Below are positions 46,250 through 58,700 of a stretch of DNA of 64,000 bases, piece by piece (position 1 is the stretch's first letter; every line of letters begins with the position of its first letter). Position numbers and translations under genes: made by a program. The stretch covers positions 310,001 to 374,000 of the forward strand of contig CAJNOJ010000035.1 in assembly GCA_905250025.1 (NCBI GenBank), given 5' to 3'. The notes beneath the pieces were generated by a model. It was given only the letters and a program-made list of their open reading frames with translations. It did no database searches and was not told the DNA's origin. This DNA is from Adineta ricciae. Its lineage: Eukaryota > Rotifera > Eurotatoria > Adinetida > Adinetidae.

Positions 46250-49200
46250 TCAAATACTGTATTCTCTCGATGTTGTACTCGTTGCCGGTGAGTGATTTTG
46301 TGGCGATGGTGGTGTATCAATAGTATCGTATGGCAAATAAGTAGATTGTAAACCGGCGACGGGTCGTCGCGTCAATGACTGAACAGTTTTCTTCAGATTA
46401 TAATGACTTGATGATGAGATTCCTGTTGAATGAAATGTCTTCAGATGATTCGTTGTTGTTGCTGTTTCAATTGAAGATTGATTAATTAGCGTAACTGTTT
46501 TATTTGGATATAAGGATGTTTCTCGTGGAGTTGGTATGGCATAGTCGACACTTGTTGAACTGAGACTACCCGAACGATGTTGTTCAGTGAGAAGAGGTTT
46601 GGCTACACCGTGTGTACTTGAACTTGATCGTGATAATTCATTACTTCCATAGCAACTGTCTTCGGAGCTGGCAGCACAGCCCGAAGCATTAATATCTTCG
46701 TACGGTTGGTGAAGATGGTGTCCAGTCAATTTCTATGAAGAAAAGAGGAAGATTATGCAACTTAATAAATATGAATCCATGCATAAAATATGCCCGTTCT
46801 GCTCGTTTTAGTCGCTGCCATTTCCCTTCGGATCATTTCAAGTTAATTGGCTTCGATATGTGAGAGATGCACTCACACATCAACATTCTTTACGACTAAT
46901 TTCCGTGATGTAGAACAAGAAAGAAAAAGCTAATCGCTGTAAAGAAGTATTTACTATCTACACACATTGCGTAATTGAATTGGTAAAGCTATTAGAACAA
47001 GCTTGACCATAGTTCATTTTCTTTCTTGCATTCAGGTTCGTTCTCTTCTCAGTTTGACTAATCAGTCAGTACGAGCTGGCAATGAGGTTTTCTTTTCTTC
47101 GTCTAGTAAAGAAGGCTTAGAGAAGGTTGTAGTATTGTTCATAAGCGTGAAAAATAGTTTCAAGGTAAAGCAAACACCAAGAGATTAGAGAGAAGAAAAG
47201 GATGACCTTTGAAAGAAATTATCCGACATGACATAACGCCCGTAAGTCAGCTTACTTTATTAGTTGAAGAGAAAGTATTCGTATTATTTGTTGAAAGAAG
47301 TTTGTCAGCATCCGTCGATTGAAGTGATTCACATGGTGTTTTTAATGATGATCGATGAATATGATGACATCGTTTTTGTTTACAAAAAACAGCACATAGA
47401 ATGCCCATTATTATGCTGAAGACTAATGTAACTATGGATGATATAATAACGACAATAATCATTTCGTTTGTAACAATATTCTCATCGACAGCTAATTGTT
47501 TTTCAGTGACATTTTCTTCTGAGTAAAACAAATCGTTGACATTTTCACCAATTTGGATGTTGATGATCGTTGTCGAACATTTTTGTAATGATTCACCTTG
47601 ATCACATACTTTGACCGTTAAACGATGGTGACCTTGTGGTAAATTCTTTGTCTTAGCTGTTATTGTTCCATTCATGGAATTCATTTGAAAATAGTTATGT
47701 TGATTTCCATCGCTGATGCCGTATGTTAATTGACCATTCCTACCTGAGTCTTTATCTTTGGCATTGATTCGTGCAATCATGATTATTTCCGAAGTATTCG
47801 TGTGTAACATTTGACTTGGAATTTGAATCGACGAAGATGAGTCCATCATTGGTGCATTATCATTGACATCAGTTAATTCAACGATAACAATTGTATGAGT
47901 AGAATGAAGTCCATCGTTATCTTTCGCAGTGATATTCAACCGATAAATGGCAACAGTTTCGTAATCGAGTAGAACTTTGGTATGTAATTGACCAGTCAAA
48001 TGATCAATGTAGAATGTATTTTGATACTCCGGAGTCGATAATTTGTAGTCAATTGTCGAATTCGAATCTGAATCAATTGCGCTCACTTGACCAATCAACG
48101 TTCCAACAGGAACATTTTCCGGTATTCGAAATGAATATGAACTCTGTTTAAATACGGGTTCGTTGTCATTAGTGTTATTGATATGAATAACCAACGGTTG
48201 AATAGTTTCCAATCGCTTAGGATTGGTGCCATGATCGGAAATGTTTAGAACCAGATAGTAGACCGATTTCATTTCGTAATCAAATGAAATCTGTCCGACA
48301 GAAAGTATGCCCGTTTGAGAATCGATCCGAAAAAATCGTGAATCATTCGATGGTAGTAGTGAATAAGCCAACAGACTATTCGGAGTATTCGGGGCATCGA
48401 GATCTCGAGCATGGAGCTGAATTAATTGAACATTGTAGGGGTTATTTTCGTTGATATAAATTGGCTTGGGGAATGGATCAAGCATTGGTGAACAATCGTT
48501 AATGTCAATCAAACGGATGGTGAGATTCTTTTGCGTTTTTAACGATTGTTCGACTCCTATGGCGAATACAAAATCGATGATAATCAAAAAACGAGTCAAA
48601 TCTTACCTTGATCAACAGCTTCGAAGATTAGCTGATATTCTTCTTGTTTTTCTCGATCTAATCGACCGATAACAATTAGATTATACAAATCATTGTATTG
48701 TTCATTTAATTGAAATAAATCTTGGTAGGTTAATAATCTCAATAGGATTTTCCCGATACCTGAATCTTTGTCGCTGACACTTAGATGAAATAAACGTGTG
48801 TGAAGTGGTTGCTCTTCTTCGATTTGAAAAAGATTCTTTTGCGGATTATTATCGGGTAAAATCAAATCGATATCTGGCGGACAGTCATTCACATCGAGAA
48901 TATCAATTTGAACTTGAGCGTAAACACTAATCGCGTCCGGTCCGTTATCACGTGCGCGAACGCTAAAATGATAATTCGTTTCATATTCATAATCCAACGC
49001 TTGAATCAGTCTAACAGCTCCTGTTCGAACATTGATCTCAAATGGAAACGATGACGATGGATTATCTGTAACAATGGTATAGTTAATCAATGCATTTAAA
49101 CCTTCGTCATTATCGTATGCGTGTATATGTAACAGTTCACTTCCAACCGGAATATCTTCTCGTACTTTGATATGGTATTGGTCGTGTTCAAATTTCGGTA

Positions 49201-49909
49201 CATTATCATTGGAATCGAGAATGTGAACATCTAACAGTAGTTCACCTGTGTGTTCGCCATCACTGGCGATCACTTTCATTTGGTAGAGATTTTGTTGTTC
49301 GCGATCAAGAGATTTTAGTAAGCGCAAGCCCAGTTGATTCTCTGTTTGTAAATTAACAATTGTAAACGTTTCATTATCAGATGGATTCAATGGTACAAGG
49401 TGATATTCAATATGATCTTGATAGTCTAAATCAGTTGCCGAAGGAAACGAACTGACATGACCGATATCCGTACTTTCCGATAGACGAATTCGAAATGAAG
49501 AGACAGGAAATATCGGTTGATTATCATTAATATTTTCAATGGTGATTTCCAACGAGAGAATATCGACAGTTTGAGATGATGCAATTAATTCTAATGTTAA
49601 AAGACATCGATCACAATTGCAAATGTGTGTCTGACATAGTTCTTCGCGATCGATCATACGCTTGATCGAGATTCGGCCAGTCAAAGAGTCAACGATGAAG
49701 AATGAATTGTGTGGACTCGTGTCGGATAGGAAAGCGAATTGGATTAAGTTCTTCGATGTTGATGGATAGATTCGACTTAGATCATAAATGGATGTACCTA
49801 TCGAACTTTGTTCATGCAGAGATATAGGTGGTAAACGTTGAATAGCAGCGCGAATGGATTGAATAAGAAGAAGAAGAGTTAGTAAAAATAGACTTATCGA
49901 CATGTTCAT
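46250..49909 (-). CDS. Protocadherin, delta-like, seven cadherin repeats
   Basis: Three exons (48607..49909, 47256..48556, 46250..46732) encode 1028 residues. I start at the Met at 49909 (MNMSISLFLLTLLLLIQSIRA) because it begins a clear signal peptide and an acceptor (TTTTAG) lies just upstream. Six cadherin calcium linkers are visible: INDNQPIF, SNDNVPKF, VNDCPPDI, INDCSPML, TNDNEPVF and VNDNAPMM. A seventh, membrane-near repeat lacks the motif. One membrane helix (IIVVIISSIVTLVFSIIMGIL) is followed by CAVFCKQKRCHHIH and a Ser/Thr-rich cytoplasmic tail of about 200 residues. Seven ectodomains and a single tail resemble delta-1 protocadherins, which mediate neuronal cell contacts. Intron 1 is 49 bp and intron 2 is 523 bp. 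No conserved delta-protocadherin CM motif was identified by eye. Confidence 0.9.
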
Positions 49910-52900
49910 ATGAAATCTAAAAGTAAAAAGAAAAGGAAACATTTAAAGAATAAGTTGTACTTTTCTTTCCAGCATGAAGAGGAGAGGGAGAGAGAAGAGT
50001 TCATTGCACTCGAATGAAAGAAACAAAGAAGAATAAGAAGAGAAGAGAAAAATCGGTGACATTGTATATTTATATGAGCAGAGATTTCGGTGACTAACCT
50101 AATATCTTTTCATTGTTCAAGATTGTATCGCACGGATGTGTATATCTATAGACAAATCTTTTGATGATGTGCTCCACCCAATTTTCGTATTAATAATTGC
50201 TGTGATACGCAAGTGTTAATGTTCATCCTTACAATCGTGATGTCTTTCTTTCCTTCTCTTTTTTTTCTCGTTTGGCGCTTGTAAATAAGTTCGAGAACAA
50301 AGAGAGAATGATGTATATTGCACACTCGCCATACAAAGTAACTTCCTCTCCGGAAGAATGAATATGTGTGCATCTGAACTCTGCGATGTGATTTCTCAGT
50401 GAGGAGACAAAGTAAAGATTAACTGATGATGATTGATTTTAATACGACTAGCGAATGTGATGAATGACAAAAAATGAAACGTTAGATTTTAGTAATCGGA
50501 TCGAATTAGTGACGGTGGTCGTCTGACGAAATCTAAAGCTTGATAGACAGACAAGAAGTAGTGTCAATTCGTCTTCTCATCCAATTATGCAAAAGAAATT
50601 TATCTATCATTTAGAGAAGACAATGTCTTAATTGTATGCCATACAATGATCAAGGAGACCACATGCACATATGCACAACACTTCTCTCCTTACAACAATA
50701 ATTCAATGCTAACAGGAGGAAAGCTGTCTGATCAGTAATGTGTACATCGCTTGTCACTTGATAAAGAATATTTGATGTGTTCATGTAGACACGAATTCGA
50801 TGATGTCTAGGCGAAAGAATATACTGACGTTCGAATTATCAATTTCGAATCCTCTACATGTATCCAATGTACATAGACATTCACTGAACAAATTAAAGTT
50901 CAGGGACAATATGACATGCATACATATAGAAGATAAATTATTTCATTTTCACATGAGATACGTCTTTCACGCCTAATTTGCACATACGTGATGAACAAAT
51001 CGTATGCAATGAATAACCTAAAACTACTTAGAGATAGAGATACATGTATGCGAAGACAGACAGACAGACTTCCATTTCTAATTGCAATCGAGAGAGAGCG
51101 AGAACTGTTTATTAATGATAATGATGTTTATGAACAAACCTATGCTCGATGAGTCGATTCAATTCCAATTAAATGATTGATACTTAGTTGAACATTCGCA
51201 CCGCCTCTATCCTAACCTACATTCTTTTCATCACATTTGATCATTATGTTCGACTTCGCTGATATTCACGCGCAGATATTTTCGGATGACAAAATCTGTA
51301 GATAGAAGCCGATAATCAAACGAATGATCGTATTTGTTGAGTCGACGTTCAGACAAGCAGAAGAAGACGAGATATGCGGTTCAATGGGTGAACACTATCT
51401 GATAACAAACGATTGGGATAAGAATATGTAACAAACGAAACCGAAAAGATTTTCACAGACCGTGTATATATATACATATACGCAGAGAATGACCGTAGGC
51501 GAATGATTGATCTTAACTGACTTATCATTCTATCTGATCATGACTTACTCCTCTTGTTTTTCTGCCTCTAGCTAAAGCAAACAAACTGAAATTTCTTTAT
51601 TGAAATTATGCTGTTTCATCTTCGAAGTGCGCACGGAAGAGTCATCCATCGATAGATCGCATTAACTAATATTGAGTGAAATGATGTTTGTAGACAACAG
51701 ATGTTTATCGAGAGTAAAGAGTTGCATGCTGCTACTTCAAGTTACTCTTTTTTTGTGCTCTCCTCGACACGAAGAACAACTGACCCCGATGATCATGAAT
51801 AGAGTAAAGTCTTACTTGATTAAACGGACAATAAATTCGAATGAGATTGAAATGAGCGATATGGCGACAATTGACTAATCAAATATCAATCACTTTCTCT
51901 ACTTCAGAAAGAAGATCATTCTCATCTGTATTCGGGCAGGTATTGACTACGAATCAAGTATCAGTATCGAAGGTCAAGTGAACAGCACACAGCATGACTG
52001 TAACCTTTTCTGATCATCCCCGTCGTTTGTCAAATATAGCTGAAGTACAAATTGGAGTGGATACGAAAAAAGCAAAACAAAGACGAGAGTGGAGAAATGA
52101 AAAACAAACTTGCGCTCGTTCAAGCCTGTCATGATCTTGATCTCATTTGTATTCAACAAGAGACAAGGTCAGAAGTATCGAGGAGAAAAAAACAAACGTG
52201 ACGTCGAAGACGAAAAGAACTATAAAGCTTAAATCCGCTTGAGGGAAAAACGGAGAGTCTCATCATCAAATAATGACTCTAGTCATTAGTTAAATGAGAA
52301 GATTATGATTGTTGCAATTTTGATCTCTTTAATTACTTTCCTGTTGTTTTTTACTCAACGATTATCTGTCTGCGCAGGTGATGCATGCATAGATCTGTTC
52401 AATTTGAAGTAAAAGAGAGAATAGCTGAGCATGAATAGAATGCATTTCATTTTGTGATAATAATAGTTGGCCATTCTATCTGAGTGAATTGCTTCCACGA
52501 CACAAATTTTCGGATATGATTAGTAAATAAAGAGAAAAATTAATGCAAAAAGATAATGTCTACCCTCTTATTGAAAAGAATAGTATGGAAAATACACATA
52601 ACAAAGAAGAAGGCAAAGGAAACGAATCGTCTACGGTTACTTTTCTCTCTCTCTCTTTTGCTAACTGTTAGACTTGTCCATCGACAAGGAGAATCAGACT
52701 AGTGTTGAATGACACGGCATGTTCATACATGAGTGAAGACTTCCAGACGTATATTTTATTAATGATGATGAGTACGTACTCGTTGAGAAACGGAACACGG
52801 ACATACGACCTCGAAAAAGAGAAATCAATGAACGAACAGTAATATAAGAGTTTATCTTGAAGAAGTTTTTCCGGCGATTGTCTTAGTCATACTTTATTTC

Positions 52901-53214
52901 GTGTCTATTCAATACAAGTCGTAGTTCCGTCCTAAGAACTCAATTAGGAATTTGTTTTGCATACTTCTAATGGACATCGTTTTCTTTTTGAGAGTCTCTT
53001 CTCTTCGCTAGGCTCATCATTCGACTCAAGCTTTTATCATCGAAACAAGGCTAAGTGGTCAGCATTCATCTCGTCTTTCATTTGCTAGTGCCCATGTCAA
53101 CTCTGTACTTACTCCCTTCCTTTCAATTGAAATTCACTTTGTTCTTATCAAAACACATGTGCATGAATACACTTTTCCTCCCAACTCTTCTCATTCGATA
53201 TGATTTAACTTAAT

Positions 53215-53605
53215 TTTTTTTTTGCATTGTGCTCTTTGACTTCTATTGATCGATGTTTTTCAATGAAATCTACATATATAATCTCGATACGACTTAATCA
53301 ATGTCAACTGTCACCTTTTGTATACGATTGATTTCTTCTGAACCAAGATTACTAACCTTATTTACATATGTTACGTACCTTCGTNNNNNNNNNNNNNNNN
53401 NNNNNNNNNNNNNNNNNNNNNNNNNNNNNNNNNNCTTTTTTTTTGCATTGTGCTCTTTGACTTCTATTGATCGATGTTTTTCAATGAAATCTACATATAT
53501 AATCTCGATACGACTTAATCAATGTCAACTGTCACCTTTTGTATACGATTGATTTCTTCTGAACCAAGATTACTAACCTTATTTACATATGTTACGTACC
53601 TTCGT
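53215..53605. repeat. 170-bp perfect tandem copy flanking a gap
   Basis: 53215..53384 and 53436..53605 match base for base as far as I can read. They are separated by the N run and one base. Confidence 0.9.
53385..53434. other. Assembly gap of 50 N
   Basis: Exactly 50 N, a conventional placeholder length, so the true gap size is unknown and may be negative. Confidence 0.99.
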
Positions 53606-54706
53606 GTCATTTTCCTTCTTTCTTTACACAGAGGAAAATCTAATGATGATCAGACATACCGCCCAAAGTGCCATGGCTACTACACAACTACTAACACACA
53701 TGTCCATATATCCATTACTCTTCCTTCTTTCTCGGCCAGCAAACTCACTATCATAGCTCTCTGACATTTCTTTCTCTCGTTCTGTGTTCTTCTTTTTTCT
53801 CGCGCATAAAACTATATTGTATGCGTGTGCAAGCGCGATTTTAATGAGTTCTTCTCCTCTCTGTTCAGTAATACATAGAACGTGCACACACGAATCCTCT
53901 CATTTCCTCTAACGAAGAAGAGAAGAGAAATAGATGTCTTCATTATTCTACATTTAATATCTGAAGACAACAGTAAAGAATAGCGTAATTTAATCGAAAG
54001 AACATTTAGCAAGAGCATAAACGATTACCGTTAATCAATGATACGAAATTTTCTTTCGATTTAATAATGTCACGTCGTGAAGATATCTTTCCCATGTGAA
54101 ATGACGCAACGAACTAACTTACTCATTCGTCATGGTAATAGAAATTACCACTATTGCTCTTCTTGCCTACATTGAATCACCAAACGATACTATCGAGTAT
54201 TTAAGAGCCAAGAAAAAGATGATGTTTGCATGTGTGACACTAATCTGATCATCCTAGCAATAGATTAGAACGATTAAGGAAAAAAAAAACTGTCAGAATA
54301 GCACTTGATAAGAATAAACCATGACCTTGTGTTCTTCACTCGACGGACATCATTGTTCAACAAAAAGAAAAATGAATCACAACCGTTATCTCTTTCTCGT
54401 GCTAGGAATGATCGTTAAAACAAAGCGAAGAACATCTTCGACTACTGTATCAATGAATACACACGACTTGTGATAGATATACATGAACTCCAGTCGTCTG
54501 CATGTTTTTCCCATCTGATATGTCCAAAGAAAAAAAAAACATTAATACCTTTTGACATCCGTTCAGATCAAATAGAATCAGGCAATTAATAACACATCTT
54601 TTTTGCATAATAATCGTATCTGGCGATGTAATAATTAGCCGTTATCTCCCACAATTGAGCATCTCTTCGTTCGTTTGCGCTTCAATTCGTTCTGATCACA
54701 TGCTGA

Positions 54707-55149
54707 ATTAGATTCAAATATAATATACATGTGAATATATACGTACAGATGCCTACGACTGCCTATTACACATTTAACACTCTTACGTAATATTGTTTTT
54801 TATTGTTCAATCATCATCGACTCACACTTTCAATGGCAGTGACAGCTTCACACTGTATACATATATATGGAGAGAAGGAGAAGAGGAAAAGTGAGTGCGT
54901 ATGTTGACAGTTTTCTTTGTGATTATANATTAGATTCAAATATAATATACATGTGAATATATACGTACAGATGCCTACGACTGCCTATTACACATTTAAC
55001 ACTCTTACGTAATATTGTTTTTTATTGTTCAATCATCATCGACTCACACTTTCAATGGCAGTGACAGCTTCACACTGTATACATATATATGGAGAGAAGG
55101 AGAAGAGGAAAAGTGAGTGCGTATGTTGACAGTTTTCTTTGTGATTATA
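54707..55149. repeat. 221-bp perfect tandem copy around a single N
   Basis: 54707..54927 and 54929..55149 are identical as far as I can read, with one N at 54928 between them. Confidence 0.9.
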
Positions 55150-55798
55150 ATAATTTAAACAGATCAATACTTTCTTCCTTGGCATATGTATATATTCACT
55201 GCATCAGTATTGGAAGCAGGAATATAAGATGTTATCAGAAGCATACATCATATAGACAGCTTATTTAAAATTCACAGCGCATGATATTCATTTGATACGA
55301 TGCTTACATAAGTCTTTGATGCGATGTTGTCGATCAAGTATTCAAGTTACTCATACACAATCGACTGACATGATGTCTCCTGCATATTCTTTCACGTCCC
55401 GCGAGTTGAACGCTTGTTAGTAATAAAGATAAAGTAAATGATTGTTCGGCGATTCTCTTCGTTTTTTCAAAAAGAAAGTATACAATCGTTGTCCTAGACG
55501 CGAGGAGAAAGACATACATATACAATTAAATCAAGGGCACTCATTGATAAACAAGAACGTCGCAAGGTGTGGTTGAAGGAGAACTAAAAAAAATAAATTA
55601 TGCATTTCCTAAGGGATATATTGTATTGATTGATTCCGTAGAAGAATAGGAAAAATTCATTCTTTTGATTATATTATCTTAGAGTAACCTTCGAACTTAT
55701 TTGTTCTTGTATTTTCCCTAAGTCCTGTCTCGATATATACTCTCTGACATATGTCATGCGCGACGTATCAGATTCATGAAATAGATTGATTCGTCAAG

Positions 55799-58700
55799 TC
55801 AGTCTGTATTTAATAGTAAACATACACCATTTAATATCCAATGTGAAGGATCTTTCTTCGTTGGAAGACTCGCTTCGAAGACCAATCCAATTCCCATAGC
55901 ATTCCGGCGGTCACTTGTGACATAAACTGGTGTAGCAAGAGAATTATTTAGATTCACGCGATGCGTTTCACTGGGCATGATTTTTATTAAAGGCATCACT
56001 TGAATTAGTTGCTTGTTTAATTGCTCAATTAAACAATAGTTCTCTCGATCCCATCGTGCACCTTCGAGATATAAACCTTCGAGTAAGCATATACCTTGAG
56101 TTGATTCATCGATATCATCTAAATTGTCAGAAATGCAAGCGAGAGAGAGATCAGCTTTATTTGAGCTTGAAAACGAACCGATCGTTTGCCAATTGGTTAC
56201 ATTAGTGTCGAACCTTGCTCGATCCAATGGCCATTGATTCTTTCGTGCAGCAATCTGAACAATCGCAGCTAAATACGATTCAGGTACATGTAATCGACTT
56301 AAATTGACGATTTTTAATTCACCTATGCGATACAAAACGCGCATAATCATATCGTTCCAATCATCTCTTCATATTACCATCATAGATCCATTTTTCGTAT
56401 TGTAAATTTCGTTGTCGAAAGAGTTCCATCCAGTTCGCTAGTGATTTTTTCGTTTGTGGTGCATACGATCTCCATGAAAGTGGTATTTGTCCATGATAGA
56501 GATATTTGTTGATTTCATCGAGTTGAATTGAAAAACTAATTTGACCGTTCAACGCTTGTTTTAGGTCATTCATCGATTTCCACATGATCGACGTGAGATA
56601 ATTGTATCGTTGAATTTCTTGAAAGAGAACGGTTGTTAATGGTGTTGATCGTTGTTGAAATTTTTGTTTGAGAAAGTGGAGATCTTTTTTCGGGGGGATT
56701 TGTCGAAGGATATCATCGATCAAAGATAGAACAAATTCTTAAAATTGATCAAATTCTTAGTCATGGTTATCGTCAACGGTATGACCTTACGATCTCGACT
56801 TGAACTATTCTGGATTTCATTTTGCTCGGGCTGGATAAGAATCATGTTAGCATAGATTTCATTGGCTACTTTAGTAAGATAATTGATTTCAGCATTGCTA
56901 TGCAATCCAAGTACATCGGGTGGATTGTAGAGTGGCAACTGATCGACGTATGCTTGGTAGAAATCGCGAAAGACCGAATAGTGGAAGAACTGATTGAAAA
57001 GAACATTTTTTGAGAATGATTTATAGTCGATTTGTGTATGTTCGAATTGATGTTGGCTACGATGGAGAAGATTCGATACTTTTGCTGGGAGGAACTTTTC
57101 AAAATTATATTCGATTTGTGGTTCAACCTGAAATCGATATTGAAGTCATGAGAGAGAAATTCAATGGATGGAAAAGTAACATACAGACAGATTCGCTTGC
57201 TTTAATAACCATCGTTGTTTTGCCGAAAGAAAATCTCGTATTTCAGGAACGAAATAATCATATTTCTCTGAAGAACTCGTATCACGAAAGAAATGAAATG
57301 GTTGAATATGATCGAAAACGAAATCACCAAAAAATTCCTTCATATAAGTATGAATAAGACGACGATCATACGAATCAATTACACGACCGCCATACATCAC
57401 TGCAATGTAGGTCAAGCCAATTCGATTCGTGAGACTTTCCCGAAAAGAGAGATGTTTACCTTCACCAATCAAATACCGTAGTGTTGGCCATGGAATATCC
57501 AGACGGCCGTGTTCTAAGCTCATGTTAAGATAAGCCTTGAGAATATCTACGGACACACGAACTAAAACGAAAGATGCTCCGTGTATTTTTACTATTCAAT
57601 AGATACTGTACAGTCCGATTCGTTGAAGTCGTAAGTACATGACCAGCCAATTTTCTCGTATTTTCTGCGATCAAGTATGACAGCATGGAAGAAGGCGAGA
57701 ACGAATATCAGAGGCGGATATGCTGGATGATCGGATTCAGAAAGCGTTTGTATATTTAGATTCGCAAATGTAGAACGAAGATTCAATTTCAAAGTCGAAG
57801 GTGGTTCGATGACTACCTTGTAGGATTTTTGAAGAAGGCCAACTGAAAACGAGAATTCAAATGATGATTAGAAAATTTGACGGAGCTTACTGGGAAATCG
57901 TTCAATGGGTTCAGTAGTCATCCACAGACGAAAATCAGGCTATGGCACAAAAACAGAGAAAACAAATAGTATTTGGCTTTTGACAAAGCGAAAACGAAAA
58001 TTTACATGTGGCTTTGTGGCAATCTCCAATTCTCTCTCTAATTCATTCAAAAACGACAGAAGTAAATGACAATTTTGCAATAAGAGCCAAGTTCCTTGAT
58101 ACTGTGCGGTATGTAAAGCCTGTAATGTCAATTTCTCCTGTCCCTGTCCCATGGCTAATATTCTTAACGATCTCTGTTCTTCCATGCTGTTGCTGCTGTT
58201 TCCATGTTCAATGGTAATCTTTCGTAGTTGAGTTTTTCGTTCCGATAATTTTTGTATGTCATTTGTAGGATCTGAGCCTGGCGAGAGGACGAATATTATC
58301 GGTATTTGTGCGGTTGACTGATCGAAAATCGCGTCAAAATAAATCGTCGGTGGAATAATGTATTTCTGTCCCATGACTTTCGTAATGTAGTTATTAATTG
58401 CGAAGATAATTCGATTCGGAACGAAACATCGCAGCAACATTAACTTTTCGAAATCTGTTAAGTTATCATCGAATGGTTTTGGAAAGGAAAATGCTTCCGG
58501 TCGATCATGTTCGTACCAATGTTTCCATTCGTCGGATTTTTCTTGAATGTCATTCAGTAACTCATGAAACTTGTCCGGGAAATGTTTCGATAGGTATGAG
58601 CAATGATGATAGGCATCAAGAGTTAACCAGTCTACTAAGGGCGTTGACGGCTTATCTAATGATACATTTCCTTTAAGAAAAAAATCGATTTGATGGGAAG

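Larger units (their letters stand above)
49910..55798. other. Gene-poor stretch with assembly gaps
   Basis: 5.9 kb upstream of the protocadherin and downstream of the dynein. The protocadherin 5' UTR and promoter must lie at its left end. Frames are short and scattered. It holds a 50-base N run and a single N, each beside a perfect repeat, plus CT-rich tracts. No RNA gene or mobile element was recognised. Confidence 0.5.

Noticed and set aside
53215-53605. Paired repeats as terminal repeats of an element
   Set aside because: The copies directly abut a 50-N placeholder with no room for an internal part, so an unmerged contig overlap explains them better.
57010-57357. 115-codon plus-strand frame
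   Set aside because: It lies antisense to two dynein exons whose protein is strongly conserved.
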